Assembly (NCBI GenBank): GCA_023627715.1
Contig: JAMAHW010000030.1
Coordinates: 124,001 to 188,000, forward strand
Reading direction: 5' to 3'
Length of the DNA stretch: 64,000 nucleotides
Source of the DNA: Periconia sp. R9002
Lineage: Eukaryota > Ascomycota > Dothideomycetes > Pleosporales > Periconiaceae
The notes beneath the pieces were generated by a model. It saw only the letters and a list, made by a program, of their open reading frames with translations. It was not told the origin of the DNA and did no database searches. Shown one piece after another: positions 11,483-21,822 of this stretch. Every line of letters begins with the position of its first letter. Within the stretch, counting starts at the first letter, position 1. Both the position numbers and the translations under genes were made by a program.

Positions 11483-12972
11483 ATGGCAAACGAGGTATGT
11501 TTCCCCCCCCTCTGCTCGTTACCCCTCCCGCCAAAGCCATGGTGGGATGCTGCCTCTCCCCTCCTCCCCCTCGCCCGCCGTTGCCAGTCGTCTGCCAGAT
11601 GAAAGCTTCGTACATAGATGCCACTTGCTAACCAGATGTCACAGCGCGAGAGGTACGCATTCATCGACCCTGTCCCTCTGCGTTGCATTGCACTGCCGTG
11701 CCGTCCATACGCAACGCTGCCCGCCTGCCCCATGACAGAACAAGCCCGTTGACGTTACCCACAGCAAGACTTTCCTCGCCCGCCTTTGCGAACAGGCTGA
11801 GCGCTACGATGGTAGGTCCCTCTCTGCGCACCTCCAAGCCGCGCATCCCATGTTCATGGCTAACCGTGCTTCTTTTTTGCAGAGATGGTTACTTTCATGA
11901 AGGTGAGTCAAGCAACCCTCCGCCCGTCTGCCAATCGGCTCACATGCTAACCGTCGAGTAGGAAGTTGCAAAGGTATGACAACTCACACCACACCCAGGA
12001 CCCATCGGCTGGATGACGCCAATCGCCTCCCCGCCCGTCCGCCCGCGCAGCCAACGGCGATGCGCAACGCCCGCTCAACGACTCCCTGCTAACCCCATGC
12101 CTAGATTGGCGGTGAATTGACCGTCGACGAGCGCAACCTCCTCTCTGTTGCCTACAAGAACGTGGTCGGCACGCGACGCGCTTCATGGCGTATCATCTCG
12201 TCCATCGAGCAGAAGGAGGAGTCCAAGGGCTCAGACAAGCACGTCAACACCATCCGCGAGTACCGAAAGAAGATCGAGGAGGAGCTTGAGCAGGTCTGCC
12301 AAGATGTCCTCAACGTTCTCGACGACTCCCTCATTCCCAAGGCTGAGTCTGGCGAGTCCAAGGTCTTCTACCACAAGATGTGAGTGTCGCCCGCTGCCTC
12401 ATTTTCCTATCCGTTCCTGTGTGCTAATTCCGACTACAGGAAGGGTGATTACCACCGTTACCTCGCCGAGTTCGCATCGGGTGAGAAGCGCAAGGTCGCT
12501 GCCACCGCTGCCCACGAGGCCTACAAGGTATGACGCAATTCACTAATTTCTTCACGGACAATGCTAATCGGTCCACCACCAGTCTGCCACGGATGTCGCT
12601 CAGACCGAGCTCACTCCCACGCATCCCATCCGTCTTGGTTTGGCCTTGAACTTCTCGGTCTTCTACTACGAGATCCTGAACTCTCCCGATCGTGCCTGCC
12701 ATCTTGCCAAGCAGGCCTTTGACGATGCTATTGCCGAGCTCGACTCCTTGTCGGAAGAATCCTACCGCGACTCGACCCTCATCATGCAGCTGCTCCGCGA
12801 CAACTTGACCCTCTGGACATCGTCAGACGGCGCCGAGGCCGAGACCTCCGCAGAAGGAGCCGCCGCTGCTCCCGCTGCACCCAAGGAGGAGGCCCCCAAG
12901 CCCGCCGCTGCTGAGGCTGAGAAGCCCGCCGAGGCGACCGAGGAGCCCGCTGCTGCCCCCGCGGCTGCCTAA
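11483..12972 (+). CDS. BMH1: 14-3-3 protein
   Basis: Phosphoserine/phosphothreonine-binding adaptor of the 14-3-3 family, 283 residues. I read eight exons: join(11483..11494,11645..11652,11765..11811,11883..11902,11962..11973,12105..12379,12440..12527,12583..12972). Exon 2 is only 8 nt and exon 5 only 12 nt. With them the N-terminus reads [17 protein letters not shown], matching the family. Hallmarks include [70 protein letters not shown] and [16 protein letters not shown]. The variable C-terminal tail after TSSDG is a long alanine/glutamate/proline-rich segment. It acts in cytosol and nucleus, binding phosphorylated signalling and metabolic proteins. The CT-rich leader fits strong expression. 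Small-exon borders rest on consensus and frame only. Confidence 0.96.
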
Positions 12973-14378
12973 ACGCATCTCTCCCTTCCCCTGGCCTTGT
13001 GTTCCTTCCCCAGTCACCGACATCTATTTTCGGGTAGAAGGAGGCGACTGTCTCGGCAGCGAGCGTCTTTGGAGTTGAGTGCATGTGTTTGTTAAAATCG
13101 GATTTTCAGCGAGCGGACGGATTCCCCCCCTACGACTTATGTGTTTTCCTCTCTCCCGCCGGCACGACCCCTCCAATGCGCGTGCTGCATGTAGCTGGCT
13201 GTCTGGGCCACGCTGTTGCTCTGTCTCTACTTCATTGGAGGGGTGAGCCTGCAGCATGCATGGGACGGTGGATCTGTGGCTTGGTTCTATGCTATGCCCG
13301 GGATTTCCCTCATGTTTTCCTTTTCCCTTATTGCACCATGTGAACATTTACCCCTTTACCCCTTGGCGGATCGGATAGGTGTACGCGTTTTTGAAGCACG
13401 CTTGTTTTTTGGTTTCAGCTCCGGGCAGTAGGCTATGGCTGGGCTTGTGGGGTTTCTGGCGTACTCAGACTGGGTTCAGCTCGGAGCTACCATTCTTCGC
13501 TGCATGCGGAGGGCCTCTTTGGACCTCAACGGCAGACGAATAGACAAGGGCTCCATGCTAGGCAACACTGCCCTTTGCAACTCGTAGGCTAGCTTCAAAA
13601 ACCTGTTATTTCAAAAACTGCGTGGTCTCGTGATGTTTGTGATGTGCAGTGTTACCGGTGTGACACGTCATGATAAGATAAGAGAGGTGCATTGTGCATT
13701 TGAGGCTGGACGTGGTCCGTCACATGTTTTGTTGGCATTTTTGGGGTATGGTAGCGATGGGGTTAGTGTGGGGTAAGCAAGTTCAAGCTTCTACTGCTTT
13801 TTTTTCCTTCTCTTCAAGTTGGCTTTGCGCCTTTCGTATTTGTTTTCCTCTTCTTTTCGTATCTTTTTTTACGTAGACTTGGTGCGGGTCCGTCTGGGTT
13901 ACTTCTTGCCTTTCTTTTCCAGATAATAGATTTTTTTTGCTTCTATTTGGGAGGGGAGGGATTAGATTTGATTTGCCGCCCACTAGAACTACACATAGCA
14001 CGGTACACTTTCACCACCAACCACTGACAACTACGACCACACGACCGGCCATTTCGGAATAAATCACTAGGACATACCACATAGGAGACAGCATACAAGC
14101 AACATACGGATAGAATACTCGCGGCACAATAATAACATAGATGAGCGGGCGGGCGGGTATTAGTTTGATATAACATTCACATCGCGCCGGAACTACAAAA
14201 AAATTTGGAAGCAAATTTCTCCAAAACGATACTGGAGATACCAAAACCACCGACACCTCGAGAGAAAAAAAGGAGAGAAGACTGTTGGCTCAGCAAAAAC
14301 CCTCCATCAAAACAAAAAACTTAGTTTAGAAAGAGAAGGATATCTACATACATATACTCATCCATCCATCCATCCACC
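12973..14378. other. Intergenic: 3' region of 14-3-3 gene, 5' region of DPH4
   Basis: 1.4 kb with no protein-like frame. T-rich runs at 13,797-13,940 and A-rich sequence just before the DPH4 ATG, ending in a short CATC repeat at about 14,360-14,376, are the only visible features. Confidence 0.5.
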
Positions 14379-15092
14379 ATGCCGCCGCCGCCCAAAAAAC
14401 GCAGCACCCAAAAAGACCACTACACGACCCTCAACCTCACCGCCTACCGTCCCTCCTCCACGGGGGGCACTCCCTCCGACCTCCCGTCCGCGGTGCTGAA
14501 AAAAGCATACCGCGACACCCTTCTCCGCACACATCCAGACAAAACCACCACCACCTCCTCTTCCTCCTCCTCACCAGCGCCCCAGGCAAACCCCCTAAAC
14601 CATCAAGATGCTCCAAGAGAAGAATCAGTCACAATCGACGCCATAAAACTCGCCTACGCAATCCTAAGCTCCCCCACCAAGAAATCCGAATACGACACCT
14701 ACCTCCTCTCTTCCTCCCACTCCCTCTCCCCCTCCACGTCCAACACCGCCACCGCCACCGTCGACGAAACTTTCCTCTCCGGCCTCGACGTGCTCGACCT
14801 CGCTGACTTCTCGACTTCTTCTTCGGCTGGGTATGAGAATCTGCCTGGTTCGCCGACGGAGGTGGAGGAAGAAGAGGGAGAGGGGGAGGGAGAGGGAGAA
14901 GGAAGGCAGAGTGGGGTTGGGGTAGGGGTTGAATGGACGATACCGTGTCACCGCTGCGCGACGGATCCGGGGTTCGTGGTGAGTGAGGGCGAATTGGAGG
15001 ATGCGGAGGGACGGGGGGAAGGGGAGGTGCTTGTGGGGTGTCGGGGGTGTAGTTTGTGGGTTAGGGTGGAGTTTGGGGTTGTGGAAGAGTAG
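14379..15092 (+). CDS. DPH4: Diphthamide biosynthesis protein 4 (J-domain plus CSL zinc finger)
   Basis: Intronless, 237 residues. The N-terminus carries a J-domain with KDHYTTLNL, the diagnostic HPD in RTHPDKTT, and a helix ending AYAILSSPTKKSEYD. The J-domain is interrupted by a serine/proline-rich insert. The C-terminus has a DPH-type metal-binding ribbon, with CHRC near residue 190 and CRGC about 35 residues later, followed by SLWVRVEF. In yeast, Dph4/Jjj3 is needed for the first steps of diphthamide formation on translation elongation factor 2, in the cytosol, supporting the iron-dependent Dph1-Dph2-Dph3 reaction. The region between the domains is acidic, with a GEGEGEGE tract. A second diphthamide gene, DPH6, lies two genes downstream. 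Confidence 0.9.
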   Translation: MPPPPKKRSTQKDHYTTLNLTAYRPSSTGGTPSDLPSAVLKKAYRDTLLRTHPDKTTTTSSSSSSPAPQANPLNHQDAPREESVTIDAIKLAYAILSSPTKKSEYDTYLLSSSHSLSPSTSNTATATVDETFLSGLDVLDLADFSTSSSAGYENLPGSPTEVEEEEGEGEGEGEGRQSGVGVGVEWTIPCHRCATDPGFVVSEGELEDAEGRGEGEVLVGCRGCSLWVRVEFGVVEE

Positions 15093-16649
15093 ATAAGGAA
15101 ATCAAGGCTACTTTTTCTTTGAGCTTTTGGGTTTAGATGATGTATCTGCATATGTACATATGTGCTTTTGTGTAGAGATGGGGGGATGTGAAATGTGGAA
15201 TCTTTACACACTCTACTAGACTATATGCTAAAGAAAGCAAAGTCGAGCGGAAGAATCTGTTCTTTTGTTCTTCCTCTTCTTCTCCACCTCCTCACTCTAT
15301 CCCTCATTTCCTTATCCACGCCTTCACTCCCCATCCATCCATCCATCCATCCATTCATCCATTCATCTACCCTCTAGGTGCAAATACAGCAAAAAAAGCG
15401 GCCCGACCCTACATACGCCACTCTCTCTCCCTTCCCAATCCAATCCAGCCCAATACCCGTTCGAAATAAAATGAAGAAAATCAACGAATCACGACACAAC
15501 CTGCACGCGCGTAGGCAGGCTTAGGAAGGGAAAAGGTACTGTAAGCGCCGGGCCAAGATGTGATGGGATAAGGATGGTTGGCGGTTAGGTTAGGTTAGCT
15601 AGGGGGAGGGAAGGGTATGTGTGGCGCGGGTGGTGGCGGCGGGGCTGGATTGGTTGGTGGGGTCTTTTGGGTACATGTAGGTACATGTGGTTTTGAGAGC
15701 TGAGTGGGTTTGTACTTGTATATGGTTTTGATTGAGGAGTAAGCACATAGACTGAGATTAGTTTCTTTTACAAATGTAAATGAGTGGAAGGAAAAGAGAA
15801 GGGATTGATATTGGGCTTCCTTGTACGGCTGTTGGTAGTGAAGTGCATTTGTATGGATCTATGGTAGGTACCTGAGCCTAAGAGGTAGTAGTAGGTAGAA
15901 CCAGCGGCTAAATCAACGAATCACAGACCGAGGAGACGGGGATGAGGGATGAAGGAGTGCCGGTACCACGCGTCGTTTTTGTTTTTTAAGGGTGGGTTAT
16001 TTGATTGATGTGGAATCATGGGTTGGGTGTGAGAGCTGTAGGGATACATACACATGGGGTTGGGGTATGTATGTAGCTTTTTAGGTAGTACGTGTGGATG
16101 ATATGCATGGCGGGAAAGCGGGAAAGTGGGAAGCGTGCATGCCATGCCATTCCTGCAGCGTACATCTTTTGAAAGGTACAGTACATGCCGTTGAACTTGT
16201 TCCTTATGTCATGTAGGTATCCATCCGTGTGCTGTAATGACATGACCTCGACTTGGCTACACCCTACATCGCCCTACGCCGCTTCTCCAGTCCTCCCCTT
16301 CCTCTCCCTCTGCCTCTCCTCTTTTCCTTTTCCCCTCCAAGTCGTATACCTCGTCGCCCAACACGAGGCTGGAGCTACCTATACGAGAAGGCACATCGCT
16401 GATACCTACCTAGCCAGCTTGCCCTCACACCACACATACCTGCATGGTAGTTGCCCAAGTACAACACCACCACCACTACCCCGCGAAACAAGTCCACCCA
16501 TCCTCCCCCTCCCCCTCGACGACAGAAACAGTCCTGCGAATTCCACTGCAAGCCGGAGAATAAAATAAACACCAGCCGCTGCGCACATACACTTTTGATC
16601 TCCGCTGCAGCTGTCCGCACCCGCATAAGCACATCGATCCTCCGCCGCC
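15093..16649. other. Intergenic: DPH4 3' region and upstream region of the WW-PhoD gene
   Basis: 1.56 kb with no supported gene. It contains a CATC microsatellite (about 15331-15367) and purine-rich stretches with TAGGTA motifs (15,540-15,900). A pyrimidine-rich leader at 16,270-16,350 presumably belongs to the downstream promoter. Confidence 0.45.
15331..15367. repeat. CATC/ATCC microsatellite
   Basis: Short tandem tetranucleotide run (CCAT/CATC units, with an interrupting TTCATCCATTC). Intergenic. No function is suggested by the sequence. Confidence 0.85.
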
Positions 16650-19600
16650 ATGGACGGCCGCAAACAAGGCCGCCCCGATGAGGAGCTCTTCATGCGCCCG
16701 GGCGAAGAGGTCGAGACTCCCATCGTGGGCCCTCTGAGGATACAGAAGAGAGACTCGGAGGTCAAGAGTCCCCCTCCGCGAACCGATTCCGCCGGCAGCC
16801 AGCGCCAGAACCAAGCTCAGTCTCAGAACCATCCTCCCGCCTTCTCGCGCCCGCCGCCCATGCCCACCTTCCCCGCCCCGCCCTCGAACCCACTGCCCTA
16901 CCCAGACGACCGTCCCAACAGCAACCCAAGACACGGCACGCCGCCCGCCACAGCAGGAGCATCTTCAGCTTCTGACGGCCGGCGGAGGGGCTCCTCCAGC
17001 GCAACAGGCCCCAGCCCGGCTTCGCCAGCCTCGCGCGCCCGATTCGACGCAAACGACCCCAACAGGCCCTCGATCGCAGGCTATGGAGGAAGAAGCCCCG
17101 ATGGCTCCGTACAACCCTCGAGACTGGCAGAGCGCAGAGGAACCGCTCCCAAACCGCTGCCCGATTCTCCTGGCCCAGAAACGCCCGATAAAGAGGGTCT
17201 CTTCCAGCGTCCTCCCCGCAGGCAGGGCAGCACCGATCCCAATCCCTTCCCAGACTACCACCAGCAGTACTGGCCTCCGCCGCAAGCTGCTCCCCCAGCA
17301 CCAGCCGCTCCCGCCGGCGGATTGAATATTCCCAATCCCTCTGGCATCAATCGGCTGAGCTCGACCGCTTCGACCTCCACCACAAAAGCTCAGCGGGGCT
17401 CTCCACCTCCCCCTGAAACTCCTATAATACCTCCTCCTGGTGGTGGCATCGAGGCTCGCTTTGCGGCGGCGGGAATAGCTGGATCGTCGACGCTGTCGAA
17501 TCTTCAGGCTCAGAATGCTCAGAATGCGGCCGCCGCCCAGCGGAATCAGGTCTATGCGAACCAGCAGCCCAGGCCCGAACTCATGTCTCCTTCGTCAAAC
17601 GCGCAGCAGCCTCCGAGAAGACCTTGGACACCCACTGAGCAGCCAGGAAGTCACCCCCATGGCCCTCCTGCCGTATATCAAGGCATGAATCCCGTGGGTC
17701 CTTCTACCAGCCCTCCTCAGGCCCCGCTCCCTCAAGTCCCCGCGTCGAACATGTCGCCTCCGCCGTCCAACTCTCACCCGGAACAGTCATTGTCTCATGA
17801 CCTAGGCCGCGTAAACTTGAACGAAGAGCCGCCCCCAGCGTACTCGAGCATCCCTCACCCAACAGCTGCGGCTACGAACCAGGGCTATCCCAACGAAAAA
17901 CATCGTCCCCAAGCTGCCTCTCCCCAGCCTTCCCAGAGCAGCGCCACGAGCGGTCCCGACCTCCACCAACACCCTGCATTTGCCAACGATGCGCGGAATC
18001 AGCAACCCGCTCCCGCTGTGTCTTCCGCTCCGGCTACTCAACCCACGGGCGTCGTGGCACCTACTCCTACCAACGCCTACTTTCCACAGCAGCAGCAAGC
18101 TCAGCAAGCCATACCCACACAAACAACCATTACCACACCCAGTCCGGCACCGACAGCCCCTGGCCCAGGACCTGCATCTCCACCGCCGCTCCCCGAAGGT
18201 TGGATAGCACATCTTGACCCGAACTCTGGACAGTACTACTACATCCATCTGCCAACGCAGTCCACTCAATGGGAGTTTCCCAAGGGCCCCACACCTCTGA
18301 ATTTGAATGAGCCCATGTCACCCACCAACTCGTTTGCGAACCCGTTGAGCTCGCCAGGATTTGGAAAGACGCCTTTGGCCTCGCCCGGATTCCCTACGCA
18401 AACAGCTGGTTACTCTGGAGATATGCTAGGCATGGCGCCGATTGCGACTCCCACGGCCGCTGGCTTCACGGGGCCTCCCCCGCAAGCTGGTGTCGACATG
18501 TACAAGATTGCCCCAACCAACAGCGTGTATTTTGGTCCGTATCTCAGGTACACTAACATGGATATTGAGCGAGGTCTCTGGTTGGGATCCATTCTCCTCA
18601 TCACAAACACCCCCCATCCGCCCACGATACACATACATCAGAGCGTCGATCTCTCGCCCAATCCAAGGCAACTCAAGGCAAATCCCATTTACACTCATCA
18701 GACGTGGATCTTTTACCGGTACGATGTGGACCTGAAGATGGAGGAGGATCGCGCTGCCAAGTGGACGTACGCCATTACCTCACATTTGGGATGCACGCGC
18801 TTCGAGTTCCTCGTGGCTGGCCGATACGAGACGAGCTGGCGTTTTGTAGCTCACTCTGGGAACGACTTTGCGCTCAACGTGAATGCGAACGAACGGTCGA
18901 AGCTGGGTGGGATTGGCTACATGTGGAAAGACATTCTGCAGAAGAACACCGAATGCGGTGGTTTCCATGTGCAGCTTGGGCTGGGAGGGCAGATCTATGC
19001 CGACCGGCTGTGGAAGGAGATTCCTCTGCTGAAGCAGTGGACGGCGACGAGCGGGAAGGAGAACCGCAAGAACGCACCGTGGACGGCCAAGCACGAAGAA
19101 GAGGTCTGCCATTCTTATTTCCACTACTATACGAGCCACTTTGATCAACCGCATCTGCGGGAGGCGTTTGCGCAGATCCCGCACATATTGGCACTAGATG
19201 ATCATGACATGTAAGTTTATTCATTCGCAATCACGTTTGGATTTTTATGCTGATTTGGTTGCTAGATTCGACGGATTCGGTTCCTATCCCGAGTACATGC
19301 AGTTCTCCAACATGTTCAAAAACATTGGCAGGATAGGCATCGAGATGTACCTGCTCTTCCAACACCACACCACGACTGAGATTCTTCGCAACGTCAATAA
19401 CGACATGGACCTCTTCACCATCACAGGGACCGGGTGGCACTTTATAAAGTACCTGGGGCCTTGCGTCACCGTTGTCGGCCCAGATTGCCGTTCCGAGAGG
19501 AATCCGCACCAAGTCATGGCCGGTCCGACCTACCAGGGCATTTTCCCCAAGATCGCCATGTTGCCGCCAAGCGTGCAGCACTGCATCCTGATGATCCCCG

Positions 19601-20485
19601 TCCCTGTCGTGTACCCCCGCTTGGAGTCGGTTGAGCATCTTGCCAGCTCTGTGGCGACCGGGAAGAAGGCTGTGACGGGGACCTTTAACATGCTCGGCAA
19701 GGTGACGAGCTCGGTTGCTGGCGTTGTGGGCGCGAAGAGTGTGGTTGGTGAAGGTTTCAACTCGGTCAAGAAGGCGGTTGGAAAGTCTGGGTTGATGAGC
19801 GGCGTTCTCAGCCCATTCGGAGACATTGATCTTCTCGACGAACTGCGGGACCAGTGGACGCACGACTCTAAGGTACGATTTTTTTTTCAACTCTTTTTTT
19901 TGTATATCTCTAACGTTGCTCCAGGATCTCGAGCGCACCTACCTCATCCGCACACTCCAAGGCATCGCGCACAACAAATCCATCCGCATGACCTTCTTCT
20001 CGGGCGGCGTCGACTGCTGCGGCGCAGGCCTCGTTCACGACCCATCCAAACCCCAAGACCACAAAACCATGTACCAAATCATCTCCTCCTCGGTCGTCAA
20101 CGCGCCACCTTCCAACTACGTCCTCCGCCTCCTCCACAACAACCGCGTCCTGTACGTGCCGCAGAACGGGCACCGCTCCACGCACGCGCCGTCGGACACC
20201 AAGGAGGACATGATGGAAATCTTCACGCAGGACGTCAACGGCGCCGCGCGCGAGTACAAGCGTCTCATGGGTCGCCGCAATTACGTCGCGTGCGTCGTGT
20301 ATGATCCTGAGATTGTGAATGGGTCGTTTGGACAGGTGGTGAGCCCGCATCCGCAGATGAATGGTGGTGGGAATGGTGGGAGGTTGAGTCTGGCGGTGGA
20401 TTTCATGGTGCAGAATGAGGGGCCGTATAGTGCGCCTATGAAGTATGGCCCGGTTATTGTGCCGAGTTTGGAGTATGGGCGGTAG
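16650..20485 (+). CDS. WW-domain PhoD-like phosphatase family protein
   Basis: Read as join(16650..19210,19266..19872,19925..20485), 1242 residues. The first ~510 residues are disordered and rich in proline, serine and glutamine. A WW domain follows at about 515-550 (LPEGWIAHLDPNSGQYYYIH to TQWEFP, both tryptophans present). The C-terminal half is a PhoD/metallophosphatase-like domain, with LALDDHDIFDGFGSYP spanning the first splice junction, VVGPDCRSER, MTFFSGGVDCCG and the late MYQIISSSVVNAPP block. The 55-nt intron splits codon DDHD-I exactly; the second is 52 nt. This architecture is known in filamentous fungi but poorly characterised. A phosphatase or phosphodiesterase activity is inferred from family membership, and the WW domain suggests recruitment through proline motifs. 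Confidence 0.88.
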
Positions 20486-20857
20486 TGGGAGGAACGGGGT
20501 TAGATTAGGGTGGAAGGATGGGATCGGTTTGGGGTTTTTCAAGGGGGGGGGGCGTATATACTTTTTTTTTTCTTTCTTTCTTTCTTTCTTCTTCTTCGAT
20601 TGATTCTTTTTGTTTTCTTTGTCGATTGGGGGTTTGTTTGAGCGAGCGTATGAGCGTATGAGCGTATGAAGCGACATCGAGCCAGAGTTGAAGTTTTGTT
20701 GTTGATGATGTATGTCATTTAATGTCGTAGCGTTACTAGTCTGTAGTTGCGGAAGAGAAGGAAAGAAAGAAAAGAAAAGAAAAGAAAAGAAAATATCATT
20801 AATGAACTTCTTTGAGACTTTGCTCCCCCTCTTTCTTTCCCTCCTTTTCGGTACGTA

Positions 20858-20861
<4 letters not shown>

Positions 20862-20892
<31 letters not shown>
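20862..20892. repeat. (GT)n microsatellite
   Basis: Uninterrupted GT dinucleotide run of about 15 units in the convergent intergenic region. Confidence 0.95.
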
Positions 20893-20894
<2 letters not shown>

Positions 20895-21045
20895 ATGTCG
20901 GTAAAGAGTGAGCGAGCGGATGATATCGGTTATGTGTGTGTGGTTGATTGGCATGGTGTGGTAGGTATATTGGTGTGTCTGTCTGTTCATGTTGTAAATC
21001 GAGAAAAATAATGGACTTTGAATTTTCATCTGATTTTGATACTGA

Positions 21046-21047
<2 letters not shown>

Positions 21048-21077
<30 letters not shown>
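21048..21077. repeat. (AG)n microsatellite
   Basis: GA/AG dinucleotide run of about 15 units in the convergent intergenic region. Confidence 0.95.
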
Positions 21078-21082
<5 letters not shown>

Positions 21083-21725
21083 GAGTGACTGAGTTGTGTG
21101 TGTGTGTAGTTGGTTCTGCGGATGATGATGGGGACTCTTGGGGATCTTTTCTAATTCCCCTTCCTCTCTCTCTGCCTCTACCTCTTTCCTCTCTTTTTTT
21201 TTTCTCGAATGGGGGGGGGGGGGGAATTCAAATATAAACAAAGTCTTATCTATTTATCTATTCTCTTTCTCTCCCTCCCCTAACCTTTTCTTTTCTATCT
21301 AGCTTATATGCGTCTTTATTCCTTTCCCCACCCCTTTTAAGCGCTCGCTCTCTCCCTCCCAAAGTTACTACCACCCACACCCCCCCTCCAAAAAAAATAG
21401 GTAGGTTGGGGGTTTGTAGGTAGGTAGCCATACTAGAACGTCGTCGTTAAAAAAGGGTAGGTAGGAAGAAAAGAAGTATAAGTACTAACTAAAGCTATAT
21501 ATCATAGTAAGGATAGATAGTAGAGAGAGAGAGGTTTATTTATAGGGGGTGGTTGTTTATATATAAAGAGGGTAAGAGAGGGGTTTTTTATGTACGTTAT
21601 GTATGTATGTATTACTGAGGTAAGTAGGGTAGGTTAGGTGGATTTTTTTCTATACATATATACGTGGTATAAATAGAGAGATGGATAAGAGGAGAGTTTA
21701 TATAATTTACACCCCCCCTCCCCCC

Positions 21726-21735
<10 letters not shown>

Positions 21736-21769
<34 letters not shown>
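21736..21769. repeat. (TG)n microsatellite
   Basis: TG dinucleotide run of about 17 units next to a C-run, close to the 3' end of DPH6. Confidence 0.95.
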
Positions 21770-21772
<3 letters not shown>

Positions 21773-21822
21773 ATACACTACATGTACTATTTTATATTCC
21801 TTCAGTAGAACCTACAACTAAT

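Larger units (their letters stand above)
20486..21822. other. Low-complexity region between convergent genes
   Basis: 1.3 kb between the 3' ends of the WW-PhoD gene (plus) and DPH6 (minus). It is packed with simple repeats: CTTT units, AAAGA units, (GT)n, (AG)n, a 14-base G run at 21211-21224, TAGG/GATAGATA motifs, a C run at about 21713-21730 and (TG)n. No protein-like frame. It probably holds both transcript ends. Confidence 0.6.

Noticed and set aside
15578..15598. Telomere-like GGTTAGGTTAGG
   Set aside because: Only two or three units and not TTAGGG; consistent with chance in TAGG-rich intergenic DNA.
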